DNA of 64,000 bases, taken from contig WYBL01000047.1 of the NCBI GenBank assembly GCA_011526565.1, positions 1-64,000 on the forward strand, given 5' to 3'. This stretch comes from Acidobacteriota bacterium. Lineage in GTDB: Bacteria; Acidobacteriota; Vicinamibacteria; Fen-336. Each line of letters starts with the position of its first letter. The first letter of the stretch is position 1. The translations under genes were made by a program, and so were the position numbers. This document shows positions 18,701 to 27,208 of this stretch, one piece after another. A model generated the notes under the pieces. It was not told the origin of the DNA and ran no database searches. It saw only the letters and a program-made list of their open reading frames with translations.

Positions 18701-20236
18701 TCAGGGCTTCCCGGCGACGGGCGCCGGCAGCACCAGCGTGAACGTGCTGCCCCGCCCCGAGGCGCTCTCCACCCGCACCTCGCCGCCGTGAGCCTCCATG
18801 ATATGCCGCACCAGCGACAGCCCCAGGCCGCTGCCCTTGGTCTCGTGGACCAGGCTGTCCTCGGCCCGGTAGAACTTCTCGAAGATGCGCTTCTGCTGGT
18901 CGCGGGCGATGCCGATGCCGCGGTCGCTGACCGCCACGTGGACCGCGCCGCCTTCGCGCCGCACCTCCACCCGCACCCACTTCTGGTCGCGGCTGTACTT
19001 GATCGCGTTGTTGACCAGGTTGATCACCGCCTGCGACAGCGCCTCCTGGTCCGCGTCGACGTCCGGCAGGTCGCCCGCGATCGCCGTCTCCAGCACGAAG
19101 CCCTGCTGCTCGATCTGGAAGCGGTACGCCTCGATCACGTCCTCGACGACCCTCGCCACGCTGGTCGGCTGGAAGGAGTACTCCTTGCGGCCGGCCTCGA
19201 TCCGCGAGAAGTCCAGGATGTTGTTGATGAGCTGGGTCAGCCGCTGGCTCTCCTTGGAGATCACCCGGTAGTACTCGTGGGCGCGCTCCGGGCTGGCCAC
19301 CCGCCCCATCTCCAGCGTCTCCGAGTAGAGGCGGATCAGCGCCAGCGGGGTCTTCAGCTCGTGGCTGACGTTGGCGACGAAGTCGCTCTTGAGGCGCGAC
19401 AGGTGCATCTCGCGGCGCACGTTCGCGTAGACGAGGTAGAGGCCGGCGCCGAGCATCAGGTCGATGAAGCCGATCAGGGCGGTGGTGCCGAGCTTCCAGC
19501 GCCGCACGTCGTCGGCGATCGAGCGCTCCCGGTAGCGCAGGTGGACCTTGAGGCCGCGGAACGAGGGCGTCGTCAGCAGCCGCGTCACCTCGAAGCGGTC
19601 GTCGGGCGTGGGCCGGTTCTCGTACACGACCTGCGCGCCCTCGGTGACCCGCACGACGATCGACTGGTCGGGGTTCGCGAACTCGTTCTCGAAGTACTGC
19701 TTGAGCAGCTCGCCGTGGACCCACGAGCACTCGAAGCGGAACCGCAGCTCGCCCGAGCTGCCCGCGCCGATCGGCATCTCCACCGAGTCGAGGTCGTCGC
19801 CCTCGGGAAAGCGGCCCAGCGCCTCGCGCAGGCCGGCGAAGTCGTCGGAGCTGGTCGAGGCCATCGCGCCGCCGCCGAGCGGCGAGCTGACCACGAGGTG
19901 CAGGCTCTCGAAGCGACCGGACTCGAAGCCGCGCTCGCGCAGCGCCTCGTGGATCGCCTCGGGGCGCCCCTCGAGCAGCAGGTCGGTCGGCACCGCCCGC
20001 GCCGCCTCCAGCGCCCGCGCGCGGACCACCTCCTCCAGCTCCTCCTCGACGTAGGCGAGCACCTTCTCCGCGCGCTTGGTGAGGGCGACCGTCGTCGCCT
20101 CGGCGTGAGCGGGAATCAGGTAGAAGAGGACCAGCGACAGCGCCAGCGAGGGCAGGAGCACCGCGCCGACGAAGATCGACACGAGGCGGCCGCGCGGGTC
20201 GGTCGGCGCGGCCAGCCGCGCCCGGATCTCCGTCAT
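18701..20236 (-). CDS. Membrane sensor histidine kinase
   Basis: The 511-residue protein has two transmembrane helices (about 18-42 and 235-260) enclosing a roughly 190-residue periplasmic sensor domain that I cannot assign to a known fold. The HisKA box has His292 in SHELKTP; the N box (INLVNNAIKYS), G1 (DRGIGIA), F box (IFEKFYR) and G2 (GSGLGLSLV) follow. The ATG at 20236 is preferred over a TTG 18 nt upstream. A TACATT box lies about 10 nt before the ATG, again suggesting a short leader. It forms an operon with the response regulator and PP2C genes. Confidence 0.9.
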   Translation of the reverse strand: MTEIRARLAAPTDPRGRLVSIFVGAVLLPSLALSLVLFYLIPAHAEATTVALTKRAEKVLAYVEEELEEVVRARALEAARAVPTDLLLEGRPEAIHEALRERGFESGRFESLHLVVSSPLGGGAMASTSSDDFAGLREALGRFPEGDDLDSVEMPIGAGSSGELRFRFECSWVHGELLKQYFENEFANPDQSIVVRVTEGAQVVYENRPTPDDRFEVTRLLTTPSFRGLKVHLRYRERSIADDVRRWKLGTTALIGFIDLMLGAGLYLVYANVRREMHLSRLKSDFVANVSHELKTPLALIRLYSETLEMGRVASPERAHEYYRVISKESQRLTQLINNILDFSRIEAGRKEYSFQPTSVARVVEDVIEAYRFQIEQQGFVLETAIAGDLPDVDADQEALSQAVINLVNNAIKYSRDQKWVRVEVRREGGAVHVAVSDRGIGIARDQQKRIFEKFYRAEDSLVHETKGSGLGLSLVRHIMEAHGGEVRVESASGRGSTFTLVLPAPVAGKP

Positions 20237-20315
20237 TCGCGAGGAATGTACCAAAGCGGCGCGCCCGGAGTTCCCGCGAAGGTGGCGCGGCGCCGAAAAA
20301 GCTTGTGAAGACCGG

Positions 20316-22067
20316 CTATCGGTAGCGGGTCACGAGCGCTTCCGCGAGGTTCGCGAGGGCCCGGGCCGCGGCCAGCGCGAGCAGCGCGCCGGCGGTCCAG
20401 GCCCCGGCCCGACCGCGCTGCGCGAGCGCCACGGCGCCGCGCCCGGCCAGCAGCGCGAGCACGCCGGTGAGCGCGTAGAGGTAGCGCGGCTCGAGCGGCG
20501 ACAGCGCGGCCACCAGCGCCAGCGCCGCCGTGGCCAGCAGGGCCGCACGCACCACACCTCCCGCCCGCTCCTCGCGCGGCGGCAGCGCGGCGAAGCCCGC
20601 CAGCGCCAGCAGCGGCAGCCCGAGCTGCGACAGCGCGGCCTGGAGCTGGCCCGCCAGGCCGGCGACGAGGCCCGCGCCGCGCCCGCCGCCCTCCCCCAGC
20701 CGCCCGAGCTGCTCCGCGACCAGCGGCACGAAGCTCCCGTAGTAGGCGGCACTTGCCAGCAGGCCCGCGGCCAGGGCCGCCAGCCGCACCGCGCCGGCGC
20801 GCCGTCCGTCGAACGCGAGCAGGGCGAGCCCCAGCGGCCACAGCACCAGCGCGCCGGAGAGGTGGCCGAGGCCGGCCCCCACGGCCAGCAGCGCCCCGAG
20901 CGGCCACCCGCCGGGCGTCGGCGCGATCCACCACGCGAGCAGGCCGAGTGTCGCCGCCTGTGCGAAGACGTTGGCCAGGTTGCCGTAGGAGAACACGTCG
21001 AACGCGATCGGCGTCGCGGCCAGCGCCAGCCCCGCGGCCGCCGCGGCCCGGGCGCCGAGCGGCGCCAGAGCCAGGACCCAGGCCAGCGCCGCGGCCGAGA
21101 AGGAAAGCGCGGCTCCCCAGCGGACCGCGTCGACCGGGTCCAGGCCGAGCCGCGCGAGCGGGGCGAGCACCGCGAAGAAGGCGACGCCGTAGGGAAAGCG
21201 GAACGGCGGCTCGTGCTGGGTCACGCTGACCGGGAACAGGTCGCCCCCCGCGACCTGCTTCAGCTTGTTGGCCTGGAACACCGCGTCGCTGACCACCATC
21301 GCGGGCGAGGTGGCGGCCAGCCCGAAGACCGCCAGGCACGCGAACAGCGCCGCGGCCAGCAGCGCGGCCTCAGGGCCCGGCCCGCCTCCCCGCCGCCGTC
21401 CCAGTTCGCCCGCCAGCAGGCCGCAACCGGCCACCGCGCCCGCGAGGACCGGGGCCGCGCCGGACCAGGCGAGCCCCACCGGCCACAGCAGCAGCACGGC
21501 GACGCCGACGCCGAGGCACGCGCCGAGGGCGACCGCGAGCGGCCCGCCGCGGGCGCGACCGGCCCCGGCGGCAGTTCCCAGCCCGGCCAGGACCAGCCAG
21601 GCGACGAGGCCGGGCGCCGGCCAGGCGGCGGCGCGCGCCCAGCTCAGCGCGACCCGCTCCAGTTGCGCGCCGAGCGCCCGCCCGTCACCTGCGACGAAGG
21701 GTTCGACCGCGACCCGGATCTCGCGCCGGCGCTCCCCGGCCGCGAGCGCGAAGCGCGCCTTCGACTCCCCCGGCGCCAGCCGCGCCACGATCCTCCCCGA
21801 CTCGCTCAGGATCGCGGCCCCGCGGCGGCCCGGCAGCACGACCTCGACGTCGATCGGCACCGCTGGCAGGCGCTCGAAAGCCACCTGGAACTCGGCCCGC
21901 GTCCAGCGCAGCGGCGGCCGGCCCGGCGGCAACTCGCGCGGGTAGATCCCCGTGGCGAATGCGTCTTCGCCGCCGCGGGCCGCCGCCGCGACGGGCAGCG
22001 GCCCCAGCCGCACGAGCGCGGTGCCGCCCGCGAAGGCGGCAGCGGCAGCGACCAGAACGGCGACCAT
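20316..22067 (-). CDS. Large polytopic membrane protein, GT-C glycosyltransferase-like
   Basis: The 583-residue protein has one N-terminal hydrophobic helix, then a soluble beta-rich region (residues about 45-140: FQVAFERLPAVPIDVEVVLPG), then at least ten transmembrane segments. The stretch FRFPYGVAFFAVLAPLARLGLDPVDAVRWG resembles the large extracytoplasmic loop region of GT-C enzymes, but no acidic catalytic motif is certain. The start ATG at 22067 leaves a 55-base divergent promoter region; an ATG at 22124 would overlap the start codon of the divergent dehydrogenase. Function unknown; likely envelope glycan synthesis. Confidence 0.6.
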   Translation of the reverse strand: MVAVLVAAAAAFAGGTALVRLGPLPVAAAARGGEDAFATGIYPRELPPGRPPLRWTRAEFQVAFERLPAVPIDVEVVLPGRRGAAILSESGRIVARLAPGESKARFALAAGERRREIRVAVEPFVAGDGRALGAQLERVALSWARAAAWPAPGLVAWLVLAGLGTAAGAGRARGGPLAVALGACLGVGVAVLLLWPVGLAWSGAAPVLAGAVAGCGLLAGELGRRRGGGPGPEAALLAAALFACLAVFGLAATSPAMVVSDAVFQANKLKQVAGGDLFPVSVTQHEPPFRFPYGVAFFAVLAPLARLGLDPVDAVRWGAALSFSAAALAWVLALAPLGARAAAAAGLALAATPIAFDVFSYGNLANVFAQAATLGLLAWWIAPTPGGWPLGALLAVGAGLGHLSGALVLWPLGLALLAFDGRRAGAVRLAALAAGLLASAAYYGSFVPLVAEQLGRLGEGGGRGAGLVAGLAGQLQAALSQLGLPLLALAGFAALPPREERAGGVVRAALLATAALALVAALSPLEPRYLYALTGVLALLAGRGAVALAQRGRAGAWTAGALLALAAARALANLAEALVTRYR

Positions 22068-22122
22068 CGAGGCCCGGGGCACGGCGGGTAAGATACCCGC
22101 GAACCCTCGTGAGGTCTGCGCC

Positions 22123-23199
22123 ATGAGAGCAGTCGCCGTCGTGCCCGGGAACAAGGACAGCCTGCACGTGCGCGGGGACGTGCCGGAACCCGCCCCGGGC
22201 GCGGGCGAAGCGGTGGTCCGCGTGCTGGAGGCCGGAGTCTGCGGCACCGACGTCGAGATCCACCAGGGCCTGTACGGCGCCGCCCCCGGTGGCAGCCCCT
22301 ACCTGGTGCTGGGCCACGAGAACCTCGGCGTCGTCGACAGCGCGCCCGCGGGCGCGGCGGTCGCGGTGGGCGACCTGGTGGTGGCCACCGTGCGCCGGCC
22401 CTGCGACGAGCCGTGCCGTCCGTGTGCCGCCGACCAGAACGACATGTGCCTGACCGGCCGCTTCAAGGAGCGTGGCATCGGCGGACTGCACGGCTTCATG
22501 TCCGAGCGCTACAGCGAGGACCCGCGCTACCTGGTGCGCGTGCCCTACTCGCTGCGCGAGGTGGCGGTGCTGCTGGAGCCGATGACGATCGTGCAGAAGG
22601 GCATCGAGCAGGCGCTGCGGATCCAGGAGCGGATGGCGTGGGACCCGCGCAAGGCGGTCGTGATCGGGGCCGGCCCCGTCGGCATCCTCGCCGCCGCGGC
22701 GTTGCGGCTGCGCGGCTACGAGGTGACGGTGGCCGCACTCGAACCCGAGGGAACGTTCAAGGACCGCCTGCTCGACGAGGCCGGCATCGACTACGTCAGC
22801 ACCGGCCGCACGCCGCTGGCGGATCTCGAGGCGAAGCTGGGCCGCGTCGACCTGGTGTTCGAGGCGACGGGCTCCGCCCACGTCGTGCTGCGCGCGATGC
22901 AGCTCCTGGGGCCGGCGGGGGTGTGCATCCTGTCGTCGGTGACCGGCGGCAGCAAGAACCTCGAGGTCGACGTCGCCACCTGGAACCGCGAGATGGTGCT
23001 CGGCAACCGCCTGGTGTTCGGCACCGTCAACGCCGCCCGTCGCCACTTCGAGTCCGGCGTCGCCGACATGGCCGCGGCCGAGGAGCGGCTGCCCGGCTGG
23101 CTCGGCAAGCTGATCACCCGCCGGCTGCCCTTCACCGACGCGCCGCGCGCGCTCGAGCGCTCGCCCGAGGACGTGAAGACCGTGCTCCAGTTCGCGTGA
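22123..23199 (+). CDS. Glucose 1-dehydrogenase-like zinc alcohol dehydrogenase
   Basis: The 358-residue MDR-superfamily enzyme has a catalytic zinc site (AGVCGTDVEIHQG and GHENLG) and a structural zinc lobe with CDEPCRPCAADQNDMC. The Rossmann motif is VIGAGPVGILAAAAL, and the C-terminal part (GSAHVVLRAMQLLGPAGVCIL, then TWNREMVLGNRLVFGTVNA) is typical of the archaeal/haloferax-type glucose dehydrogenase C-domain family. It should oxidise an aldose or related polyol with NAD(P). The substrate is not determined by the sequence. A TAAGAT box lies about 30 nt before the ATG. Its stop overlaps the smpB start as GTGA. Confidence 0.82.
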   Translation: MRAVAVVPGNKDSLHVRGDVPEPAPGAGEAVVRVLEAGVCGTDVEIHQGLYGAAPGGSPYLVLGHENLGVVDSAPAGAAVAVGDLVVATVRRPCDEPCRPCAADQNDMCLTGRFKERGIGGLHGFMSERYSEDPRYLVRVPYSLREVAVLLEPMTIVQKGIEQALRIQERMAWDPRKAVVIGAGPVGILAAAALRLRGYEVTVAALEPEGTFKDRLLDEAGIDYVSTGRTPLADLEAKLGRVDLVFEATGSAHVVLRAMQLLGPAGVCILSSVTGGSKNLEVDVATWNREMVLGNRLVFGTVNAARRHFESGVADMAAAEERLPGWLGKLITRRLPFTDAPRALERSPEDVKTVLQFA

Positions 23200-23666
23200 A
23201 GACGGCCGCGCGCAGCGACGAGCAGGCGATCGCCACCAACCGCAAGGCGCTCCACGACTACGAGATCCTGGAGCGCTTCGAGGCGGGGCTGGTGCTGCGC
23301 GGCACCGAGGTCAAGTCGATCCGCGAGGGCGGCTTCAACTTCCGCGACGGCTGGGTGGAGCCGCGCAACGGCGAGATGTTCCTGGCCGGGGTGCGGATCG
23401 GGCCCTACTCCCACGGCAACCTGATGAACCACGCCGAGGACCGCGCGCGCAAGCTGCTGCTGCACCGCAACCAGATCGACAAACTGGCCGGGCGGGTGGC
23501 CGAGAAGGGCTGCACGCTGGTGCCGCTGCGGGCCTACTTCAAGGGCGGCAGGGTCAAGGTCGAGGTCGGGCTGGCCCGCGGCAAGAAGAGCCACGACAAG
23601 CGGGCCGCGCTCAGGCAGAAGGACCTCGACCGCGAGACGCGCCAGGCGATGAACCGCCGGCGCTGA
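23196..23666 (+). CDS. smpB: tmRNA-binding protein SmpB
   Basis: The 156-residue protein binds tmRNA for rescue of stalled ribosomes. The core motifs are intact: NRKALHDYEILERFEAGLVL, GTEVKSIREGG, GPYSHGN, HRARKLLLHR-type segment (EDRARKLLLHRNQID) and the basic tail KKSHDKRAALRQKDLDRE. The GTG start overlaps the upstream dehydrogenase stop, an unusual partner for smpB. I looked for tmRNA nearby and did not see it. Confidence 0.95.
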   Translation: MKTAARSDEQAIATNRKALHDYEILERFEAGLVLRGTEVKSIREGGFNFRDGWVEPRNGEMFLAGVRIGPYSHGNLMNHAEDRARKLLLHRNQIDKLAGRVAEKGCTLVPLRAYFKGGRVKVEVGLARGKKSHDKRAALRQKDLDRETRQAMNRRR

Positions 23667-23683
23667 GGCCGCAGCGGGTTTCT

Positions 23684-24901
23684 CTAGTCCCCCTTCATGT
23701 GATCCATGCGGAAGGAGATCAGCGTCTCCCCCACCTTGATCACGTCGCCGGCCGCGAGCCGCTGACGGCTCACCCGCCGGTCGTTCACGAACGTGCCGTT
23801 CGTGCTCTGCAGGTCGATCACCTCGAAGCCGGCGTCGGGCAGCGGGCGGATGCGGCAGTGCTGGCTCGACACCGTGCGGTCGCCGAGCGCCGCGTCGTTG
23901 CCCTCGGCGCGGCCGACGCTGGTGGCGGCATCGAGGCTGACCTCGAACAGGCGGCCCTTGTCGGGGCCCTTCGTCACGTGGAGCAGCGGCTTCATCGTGA
24001 TGACCATCGTGCGGTCGGTCGGCTCGGGCAGGTCCTCCATCCGCATCACGAGCGTGCCCGGTTCGTCCGCCAGCTCGCTCGCCGCAGCGGGAGCCGCGAC
24101 CGCCGCCGGAGCTGCGGCTGCGTTGCGGCCGAGTTGCGGCCACAGCACGAGCAGCGCCACACCGAGGCCGGCCAGCACGCCGAGCACGGGCCCCAGCCAG
24201 CTCCAGGTCGTGGCGCCGGGAGCGACCGCTCCGGCAGCCGCCGGCTGTGCCGGGGCGGGAACCGCGGCCAGCCCCGCGGGGGCCACGGCTTCCGCCCGCG
24301 CCGGCACCGGCTGGACTGCCGGCAGGCCGTCCAGCACCTGCTGCGCCACCTGCGCCCCGTCGGCGTCGGTGCCGAGGTAGCGCCCGCCGGTCAGCTTGGA
24401 GATGCGGCGCAGCACGCGGTCCTGGACCTTGCCGACGCCGATCGAAAACACCGGCACGTGGCCGTCGCGGGCCAGCGCCGCGCCGTCCTCGAGCCGCAGC
24501 GCGCTGTTCTCGTCCTTGCCGTCGGTGACCAGCACGATGCCGCGGCGGCGGCCGGGCACCTCGGAGACGTAGCGGGTCGCGTCGTAGAGCGCGTCGTGCA
24601 GGGCGGTGAAGCGGCCCGCCCTCCCCTGCGCCTCGATCGCCGCCATCACCTTCGCCCGGTCGGCGCTGCGCGGCAGCACCAGCCGCGACTCGTCGTCGAA
24701 GTTGAAGACCGCGATCTCGCTGCCCGCGGGCAGCGCGGCGAGCAGCCCGGCGGCGATCTCCTGCCGGCGGGCCACGTCGGCTGGAGACAGGGACCCCGAC
24801 GTGTCCAGCACCAGCGCGATCAGCGGGGTCTCCGCAGGAGCCGCGAACGCCGGCCCGAGGACGACGAGCGTGGACAGCAGCCGGCCCAGTGCGCGCTTCA
24901 C
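23684..24901 (-). CDS. VWA-domain membrane protein with C-terminal FHA domain
   Basis: The 405-residue protein has a signal peptide (1-22), then a von Willebrand A domain with an intact MIDAS (DTSGS at 33-37, later LVTDGKDEN). A Pro/Ala linker and one transmembrane helix (residues about 232-254) follow. The C-terminal FHA domain has the phosphothreonine-binding residues in SVGRAEGNDAAL, SSQHCRI and LQSTNGTFVN. The topology places VWA outside and FHA inside, so it could respond to a Ser/Thr kinase such as those at 39317-45108. The GTG start follows aceA by 45 nt on the same strand. Function unknown. Confidence 0.82.
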   Translation of the reverse strand: MKRALGRLLSTLVVLGPAFAAPAETPLIALVLDTSGSLSPADVARRQEIAAGLLAALPAGSEIAVFNFDDESRLVLPRSADRAKVMAAIEAQGRAGRFTALHDALYDATRYVSEVPGRRRGIVLVTDGKDENSALRLEDGAALARDGHVPVFSIGVGKVQDRVLRRISKLTGGRYLGTDADGAQVAQQVLDGLPAVQPVPARAEAVAPAGLAAVPAPAQPAAAGAVAPGATTWSWLGPVLGVLAGLGVALLVLWPQLGRNAAAAPAAVAAPAAASELADEPGTLVMRMEDLPEPTDRTMVITMKPLLHVTKGPDKGRLFEVSLDAATSVGRAEGNDAALGDRTVSSQHCRIRPLPDAGFEVIDLQSTNGTFVNDRRVSRQRLAAGDVIKVGETLISFRMDHMKGD

Positions 24902-24946
24902 ACCGGGAATGCTACTCCTCTCCGGGCCCCTCCCGGCGACCGCCTT

Positions 24947-27199
24947 TCAGCCCCGCCGCTGGTGGATCAGGTCGTCGAGCCGGCGGCTGCCCGCCGCCAG
25001 CAGTTCCTTGACCGAGGCGCCGTCGACGTTGGCCACGATGATCTGTCCGACCTCGTCGTGGATCTCCGCGTAGAGGCCGTGGTCCTTCATCTTCTGGGCC
25101 TGGTAGTGGTTGTCCTCGGTCGGCGTCACGTAGTGGACCGAAGCCGCCTTGTAGCGGTGGATCAGGAACAGGTGGACGAGGCTCATCAGCCGCTTCTTGC
25201 GCAGCGCCTCGTCGAACGTGTTCTGGTCGCGCACCGACAGGATCACGCGGCCCTTGCGGTCGACGATCACCGCGAAGATGACCTGCGCGACCTTCTCCTG
25301 CTTCGGGTTGAAGAGCGCGAGCTCCAGCAGCTCCGAGCCGGCGGTGTGCGGCCGCAGCGTCACCTTGAGACCCGGGAGCTGGTGGTGCTTCGCCCAGGTC
25401 GCGAGCCACTCCTCGAGCAGCTTCGTGGGCACCTCGGTCTGCACCAGATGCTGGTGCTGGGTGGAGCCCTTGCCCATCGCCTTGGTCGCCGCGGTGCCGC
25501 CCGAGACGGCCATCAGTCCCGCGTCCGCGCGCGGGCCGCCGACCAGCGTCTGCGGAGTCTTGTACGGCGACTCCACGAGCCGGAACTTCCGCTGCAGGCG
25601 GGCCAGCGCCAGCATCCCGTCCTGGCGCAGCGAGCTCGCGAACTCTTCGCCCGCCAGGCCGTCGATCTGGTGGCCGCCGTAGGTGATGAAGTTGAAGACG
25701 AAGCCCATCCTGCCGAGCTCGACCGGGAAGTTGCGCATCTGCTCGTCGTTCATGCCGGTGGTGTCCCAGTTGAACGAGGGCGACAGGTTGTAGGCGAGCA
25801 TCTTGTCCGGGAACTCCGCGTGGATCGCGTCCGCGAAGCGCCTGGCGTCGTGCAGGTCCGCCGTCTTCGTCTCCATCCACAGCAGGTCCGCGAACGGCGC
25901 CGCCGCCAGCGACTTGGCGATCGCGTAGTCGATCCCGCCCTGGACCTGGTAGTAGCCCTCGGGCGTCTTGCAGACCTCCGGGTCCCAGATGATCGTGATG
26001 CCCATCGAGCGCGCCCGGGCCCGCGCCGCGTGGAACGAGGCGCGGTTCGCGAAGGCCAGCCACTCGTCCGGCGTCAGCTCGAAGCGCTCGCCTTCGGCCG
26101 CGCGGAACTCGATCACGTCGGCGACCGCCTGCGGGTAGGTCTTGAGCCCCGCCTCGGCCTGCCACGCCTCGAGGTAGCGGTTCTCCAGGCCGTCGAGCAG
26201 CACGTCCACAGCCACTCCCTTGCGGAACGCCTCGACCGCCTCGTCGAGCGCGCGGGTCACGCCGGCCTTGCCGAGCCAGGCGTCGGCCTCCTCGAGTTCC
26301 GCTTCCGAGAGCCGGAACAGCAGGTGCCCGTAGACGCCCTCGACGCCGCGCGACGCGAGCTTGCGCAGCAGCGCCACGTAACCGACCTTGTAGGTCGGCA
26401 GGTCGACGCTGGTGGCGCCGAGGATGAACGGGTGGTCGCGCTCGTCGCCGCGGCCGTCGAGGAAGGTGGCCGACTCGGCGTCGGTGCGGGCGACCACGAT
26501 CCCCGGCACCTTCATCACGTCGAGCTGGAAGCGGGCCGCGGACAGGCGCTTGATCTGCTCGTCTTCGGCGACCAGCACCTTGCCGCCCTGGTGGCCGCAC
26601 TTCTTGACGCCGGGCTTCTGGTCCTCGATGTGGTAGCCGGGCACGCCGACCTCGACGAAGCGGCGGACCAGGTTGCGCACGTGGGCGTCGCCGCCGTGGC
26701 CGGTGTCGGCGTCCGCGATGATGAACGGCCGGAAGTCGACCTCGGGCGTCGCCGCCCGCTGCGCCTCGCTCATCCGCAGCCGGGCGAAGCGCTGGTTCTT
26801 GTCGGCCGCCAGCAGCGCGCGCACGATCGGCGCCGCCTCGTCGGGCACCTGGCTCAGCGGGTAGCTGGCGAGGTCCGGCCCCGGGTCCTCGCCGGACGAT
26901 CCCTTGGCCGAGGTCGCCCAGCCGCCGAGGTAGATGGCCTCGATCCCCATCCGCTTCATCGCCACGGCCTGCCCCGGCGAGTAGGGCCCGAAGGTCGTGA
27001 CCGCCTTGCGCTGCGCGAACAGCTCGCGCAGCCGGTCGTGGAAGGCGGCCGCGGCGATGCGGGCCACGGTGTAGTCCGCCTGGATGGTGCCGCGCTGCTC
27101 CACCACCTGGCGGGCGGAGTAGAGCCGGACGATGCCCGCGAAGCGCGGGCCGTTCATCCACTGGGTGGTCTCGGCGATCTCGGTCTCGAGCGGGGTCAT
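24947..27199 (-). CDS. aceA: Isocitrate lyase, long (AceA2/ICL2-like) form
   Basis: Cleaves isocitrate to glyoxylate and succinate. At 750 residues it is much longer than the 430-530 of usual bacterial enzymes and similar to the mycobacterial ICL2 type. The catalytic motif [11 protein letters not shown] is present with Cys201; in the more common form the residue after His is Leu. [18 protein letters not shown] and the substrate-binding ADTGHGG region are also present. Residues beyond about 600 form the C-terminal extension, which in ICL2 relatives binds acetyl-CoA and controls activity. A strong GGGAGG site precedes the ATG, 9 nt after malate synthase. Confidence 0.9.
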   Translation of the reverse strand: MTPLETEIAETTQWMNGPRFAGIVRLYSARQVVEQRGTIQADYTVARIAAAAFHDRLRELFAQRKAVTTFGPYSPGQAVAMKRMGIEAIYLGGWATSAKGSSGEDPGPDLASYPLSQVPDEAAPIVRALLAADKNQRFARLRMSEAQRAATPEVDFRPFIIADADTGHGGDAHVRNLVRRFVEVGVPGYHIEDQKPGVKKCGHQGGKVLVAEDEQIKRLSAARFQLDVMKVPGIVVARTDAESATFLDGRGDERDHPFILGATSVDLPTYKVGYVALLRKLASRGVEGVYGHLLFRLSEAELEEADAWLGKAGVTRALDEAVEAFRKGVAVDVLLDGLENRYLEAWQAEAGLKTYPQAVADVIEFRAAEGERFELTPDEWLAFANRASFHAARARARSMGITIIWDPEVCKTPEGYYQVQGGIDYAIAKSLAAAPFADLLWMETKTADLHDARRFADAIHAEFPDKMLAYNLSPSFNWDTTGMNDEQMRNFPVELGRMGFVFNFITYGGHQIDGLAGEEFASSLRQDGMLALARLQRKFRLVESPYKTPQTLVGGPRADAGLMAVSGGTAATKAMGKGSTQHQHLVQTEVPTKLLEEWLATWAKHHQLPGLKVTLRPHTAGSELLELALFNPKQEKVAQVIFAVIVDRKGRVILSVRDQNTFDEALRKKRLMSLVHLFLIHRYKAASVHYVTPTEDNHYQAQKMKDHGLYAEIHDEVGQIIVANVDGASVKELLAAGSRRLDDLIHQRRG

Positions 27200-27208
27200 G
27201 GGGCCTCC

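Noticed and set aside
22067..22124. ATG 22124 as start of the GT-C-like protein
   Set aside because: It would overlap the start codon of the divergent dehydrogenase and remove the shared promoter region; ATG 22067 begins the first membrane helix.
23196..23800. tmRNA gene next to smpB
   Set aside because: No tRNA-like ends or tag ORF seen; the region is filled by the convergent VWA/FHA gene.
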